Positions 60,137 to 64,000 of a stretch of 64,000 nt of DNA are shown piece after piece. The notes beneath the pieces were generated by a model. That model was not told where the DNA came from and made no database searches. It worked only from the letters and a program-made list of their open reading frames with translations. This DNA is from Biomphalaria glabrata (Eukaryota; Mollusca; Gastropoda; Planorbidae), in contig NC_074721.1 of assembly GCF_947242115.1 (NCBI RefSeq), forward strand, positions 36,829,254 through 36,893,253. Direction: 5' to 3'. How positions within the stretch are numbered: position 1 is the stretch's first letter; every line of letters begins with the position of its first letter. The position numbers and the translations under genes were made by a program.

Positions 60137-61400
60137 GTGAGTTGGAAAAACTTTTTATCATTATTATTTAGGGTGTCTTCGCCTGTAACATTTATGTTCA
60201 TGTATCATTACCATGTTAGCACTTAGTTAATTCTATTGTCTATTTATGGACTTGATATTTATTCATGCCCATATTCATCTGGACCTACACACGTCCTGAT
60301 TATTTCCTTACCTGTGCATATATACCTGTATATGAGAATATATATAATATATATGTACAATTATGCTTGTTTTTGCTATGCCAGTCCTGTGCTGTTACCA
60401 TGCATCCTTAGGCCCGAGAATCAGTCTCACTTGTCTACCCTATTATTTTCGGCCGGTCGGCCTGCATTAGTTATGTGCCCTCTTCTACCCCGCCCCCCCC
60501 CATTTTTTTTTCACGGTCCTCTGGTCACGAGCAGCCTTGGACTTATTTACCTGTGGGTCAATGAGGTCACAGGGGCTACAACCCTGTAATATGGTCCCCC
60601 TGTTTCCCTCCTCATTTATACCCCTGGCTTGCACATCTATATATGTATTTGTATTATTATTATGCATCAGTTATTATTAGACCTAGTAAAATGTTGTTAA
60701 CATGTATCCTAGTTAGTCTGAGGGAGACGCTCCTACCAAGGATGCACCCCTCGCCAACCAGCCTATATAGTTTAATAACTCAGGCTCCTCTCACTTCTCA
60801 TCTCATAGCCTCCTGCATCAGGGCTGGCGTGTTTTGTTGCCTGAAGGTAGACTTCAGCAGCTATCCACACATTCCTGTTGAGGGTAAGTCACTCATCGCC
60901 CTCGACCAGAACTGAAGGCATTCCAAGACCGGTCTGCACCTACTACGGGAGTAAGCCCACCGCGTGGCATCCCCATGTTCATCACACTAGTGCCTGCCTA
61001 CCCACAGGGCACCAGCAACTGGCTGCCAGCACAACGGAGCTTCAACTTACCCCACCACAAAGGAGAACCTTGAATACAGATAAGTGAGAGACAGACGAAT
61101 AAGCAAACCATACACGAGTTTTAAGAGCAACATCCCAGTGATGATTTTATCTTAAACGTTACCATAAAATCCTAAATCATTCTGTACATCCCCCCCCCCT
61201 TACTCGCAGATTGTATTTCTTCTTAATTAATCTTTATTAAATATTTGTTCTTCCACAAAATCATTAAGCTTTGCGTTTTGCTGGTGCCTGTCTATGTGCC
61301 TATATAATACCAACAAAATATTTACCACGTTGTGGCTCTAAGACTTTACCCCTAGGAGTCGCAGGCCATCGTCGCCATCGGAAAGTGCAAACGGACCGAT
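60137..61400. other. Unassigned region after promoter-like site
   Basis: C- and T-richer than its surroundings, with several aataaa-like and tataat stretches and no convincing coding frame. It might be the leader or LTR of a retroelement or introns of an unseen gene; I could not find matching direct repeats within the window. Confidence 0.25.
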
Positions 61401-62032
61401 CGGCGGACTTATTCTACCACAGTGTTTATGTTTGACACTGTAAAAAGGAAGATTAGAATTAGATAATCTAAATTAAGAAATTCAAATGGAATGAGACTCA
61501 ATAGAGCATTTATCATGTTGCTGGTTGACTCATGATAAAACAATTGGAAGTATTTGGTTACAGCTATTGAAGCTATTTCCACTGGACTATAGGAAATATA
61601 GGAACTAGAGGTCATTGACAGCTATGATTTTACCTTTTCAAGAAGTCATCGATACACATTAGTACCTGCAAACAAAGTGGTGGCGAAGCAGGCGGCGCTT
61701 TAATTTTTGATCTACGAAAAAACATATGACATGTTAGCTCAAAATGTAACCAACAACCAGGACCTCAGATTTTACAATATCAAACGCTCTCATGAAGGAG
61801 AAATCCCCCTTCAGGTATTGAAACCACCCCATCCCCACCAAAAAGTCCATCTCCCCACTATATCACATTAAGTCAAGACAGTAAAATATGTTTACACCCA
61901 TTTCCTTACGCTTCAATGTATTCTTTAATGTTGACATGGTTCTTTAGCTCCTTTTGTTTTGTATTATAACTGTTCCCATTAAATAATATTTAAAAAAAAA
62001 AAACTACAACCTATATAGCCTGTAACTTTCAT
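61401..62032. other. AT-rich non-coding
   Basis: No gene or named repeat recognised. Confidence 0.3.
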
Positions 62033-62776
<744 letters not shown>

Positions 62777-62784
62777 ACTTTCAT

Positions 62785-63125
62785 ATAATAACTGGACAAC
62801 AGGAGCTGGGAACGAATTAAATCCATTTTTTGTATTTCTATTGTGAAAATTGTTTTGGATACCGGTCACTTAAAGTTCAGACCAACTTTTTTTTCGATGG
62901 AGTGTGGTCGTTAGCCGAAGTTTCACTGTAACATAAATATATTTTAAATGACCTCATTTCGACAATTGGATGGATACGGAGAGGCGGCTGCCAATTTATT
63001 GACATAAAAAACAAGGTCCCTCGATGCGAAGTAATACCTGAAGATTAAAAATTGTATGTTGCAGAGACGCAATTTACGCGACCGCTAGTGAACGCGCAAT
63101 GGTGACGACATTAATTCAAAGCGAG
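62785..63125. other. Non-coding
   Basis: No gene or named repeat recognised before the terminal minisatellite. Confidence 0.3.
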
Positions 63126-64000
63126 ACAGTAGATTAGATATAGATATACAGACAGTTGAGGCTAGGCTTTTCATAGAAGTAACATCTTTGTTATAGTGAC
63201 TAAGTCACTGAGACTAGACTGTTGAGGCTAGGTTTTCATAGGGGTAACATCTTTGTTATAGTGACTAAGTCACTGAGACTAGACTGTTGAGGCTAGGTAT
63301 TCATAGGGGTAACATTTTTGTTATAGTGACTAAGTCACTGAGACTAGACTGTTGAGGCTAGTTTTTCATAGGGGTAACATCTTTGTTATAGTGACTAAGT
63401 CACTGAGACTAGACTGTTGAGGCTAGGTTTTCATAGGGGTAACATTTTTGTTATAGTGACTAAGTCACTGAGACTAGACTGTTGAGGCTAGTTTTTCATA
63501 GGGGTAACATCTTTGTTATAGTGACTAAGTCAATGAGACTAGACTGTTGAAGCTAGGCTTTTTATAGAAGTAACATCTTTGTTATAGTGACTAAGTCACT
63601 GAGACTAGACTGTTGAGGCTAGGTTTTCATAGGGGTAACATCTTTGTTATAGTGACTAAGTCACTGAGACTAGACTGTTGAGGCTAGGTTTTCATAGGGG
63701 TAACATCTTTGCTATAGTGACTAAGTCACTGAGACTAGACTGTTGAGGCTAGGTTTTCATAGGTGTAACATCTTTGTTATAGTGACTAAGTCACTGAGAC
63801 TAGACTGTTGAGGCTAGGTTTTCATAGAAGTAACATCTTTGTTATAGTGACTAAGTCACTGAGACTAGACTGTTGAGGCTAGGCTTTTCATAGAAGTAAC
63901 ATCTTTGTTATAGTGACTAAGTCAATGAGACTAGACTGTTGAAGCTAGGCTTTTTATAGAAGTAACATATTTGTTATAGTGACTAAGTCACTGAGACTAG
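63126..64000. repeat. 65-bp minisatellite (runs out of window)
   Basis: About 13 copies of a unit beginning gactgttgaggctaggtttt and ending tgactaagtcactgagacta, very similar to one another. Two unit types alternate (cataggggtaac versus catagaagtaac). Each unit holds the perfect palindrome GTGACTAAGTCAC. Confidence 0.95.

Overview
The window looks like a chromosome segment from a mollusc, most likely a heterobranch (planorbid-like) gastropod. It is AT-rich and intron-bearing, with TATA-box promoters and AATAAA polyadenylation signals. It is dense in LINE fragments, tRNA-derived SINEs, hAT-type DNA transposons and long minisatellites. The only confident host genes are a cluster of small secreted C-type lectins. 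The species call is inference from repeat style and gene type; nothing in the sequence names the organism.

Lectin cluster. Five two-exon genes share one plan: a short first exon encoding a signal peptide, a phase-1 intron, then a second exon of about 470-580 bases encoding a short neck and one C-type lectin-like domain (CTLD). Four are on the plus strand (5654-9683, 17044-19559, 27845-28813, 31537-33210) and one diverged member is on the minus strand (51279-46543). The plus-strand copies carry a QPD motif (galactose-type) followed by an ND pair; the minus-strand copy carries EPN (mannose-type). Copy 2 has lost the neck in frame. Introns range from 327 bases to over 4 kb, and the long ones have been filled by LINEs and SINEs. 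CTLD pseudo-exon fragments lie behind copies 1 and 2.

Duplication history. The segment 5427-10310 reappears as 16826-20188, and 15320-15700 reappears as 20190-20346 plus 22640-22800. Transposons date the steps: a 10.1 kb LINE and a small reverse-transcriptase fragment predate the duplication, while a LINE in intron 1 of gene 1 and a 2.3 kb hAT at 20.3 kb arrived in one copy only, with the empty site visible in the other.

Mobile and repeat landscape. 1-5.4 kb: LINE and Ty3/gypsy fragments, then a 1.85 kb hAT element (2933-4783) holding two smaller hAT elements and a 14-bp satellite. 11.1-14.4 kb: two minisatellites, one grown from the last codons of a LINE. 23-27.6 kb: SINEs, a solo LTR and LINE tails. 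33.7-43.4 kb: a CT-rich minisatellite split by a recent, whole-looking LTR element (34116-42330) whose integrase lies before its reverse transcriptase, as in Gmr1-type Ty3/gypsy elements. 43.8-45.4 kb: a transposon-like repeat with G-rich inverted ends. 53.7-57.5 kb: a 3.7 kb inverted repeat folded around a (TA)n core. 57.6-64 kb: hAT elements and two long minisatellites.

Most long stretches without a listed feature are AT-rich and show no coding signal. Apparent open frames inside the minisatellites and CT-rich arrays come from simple repeats whose period is a multiple of three or which lack stop codons.
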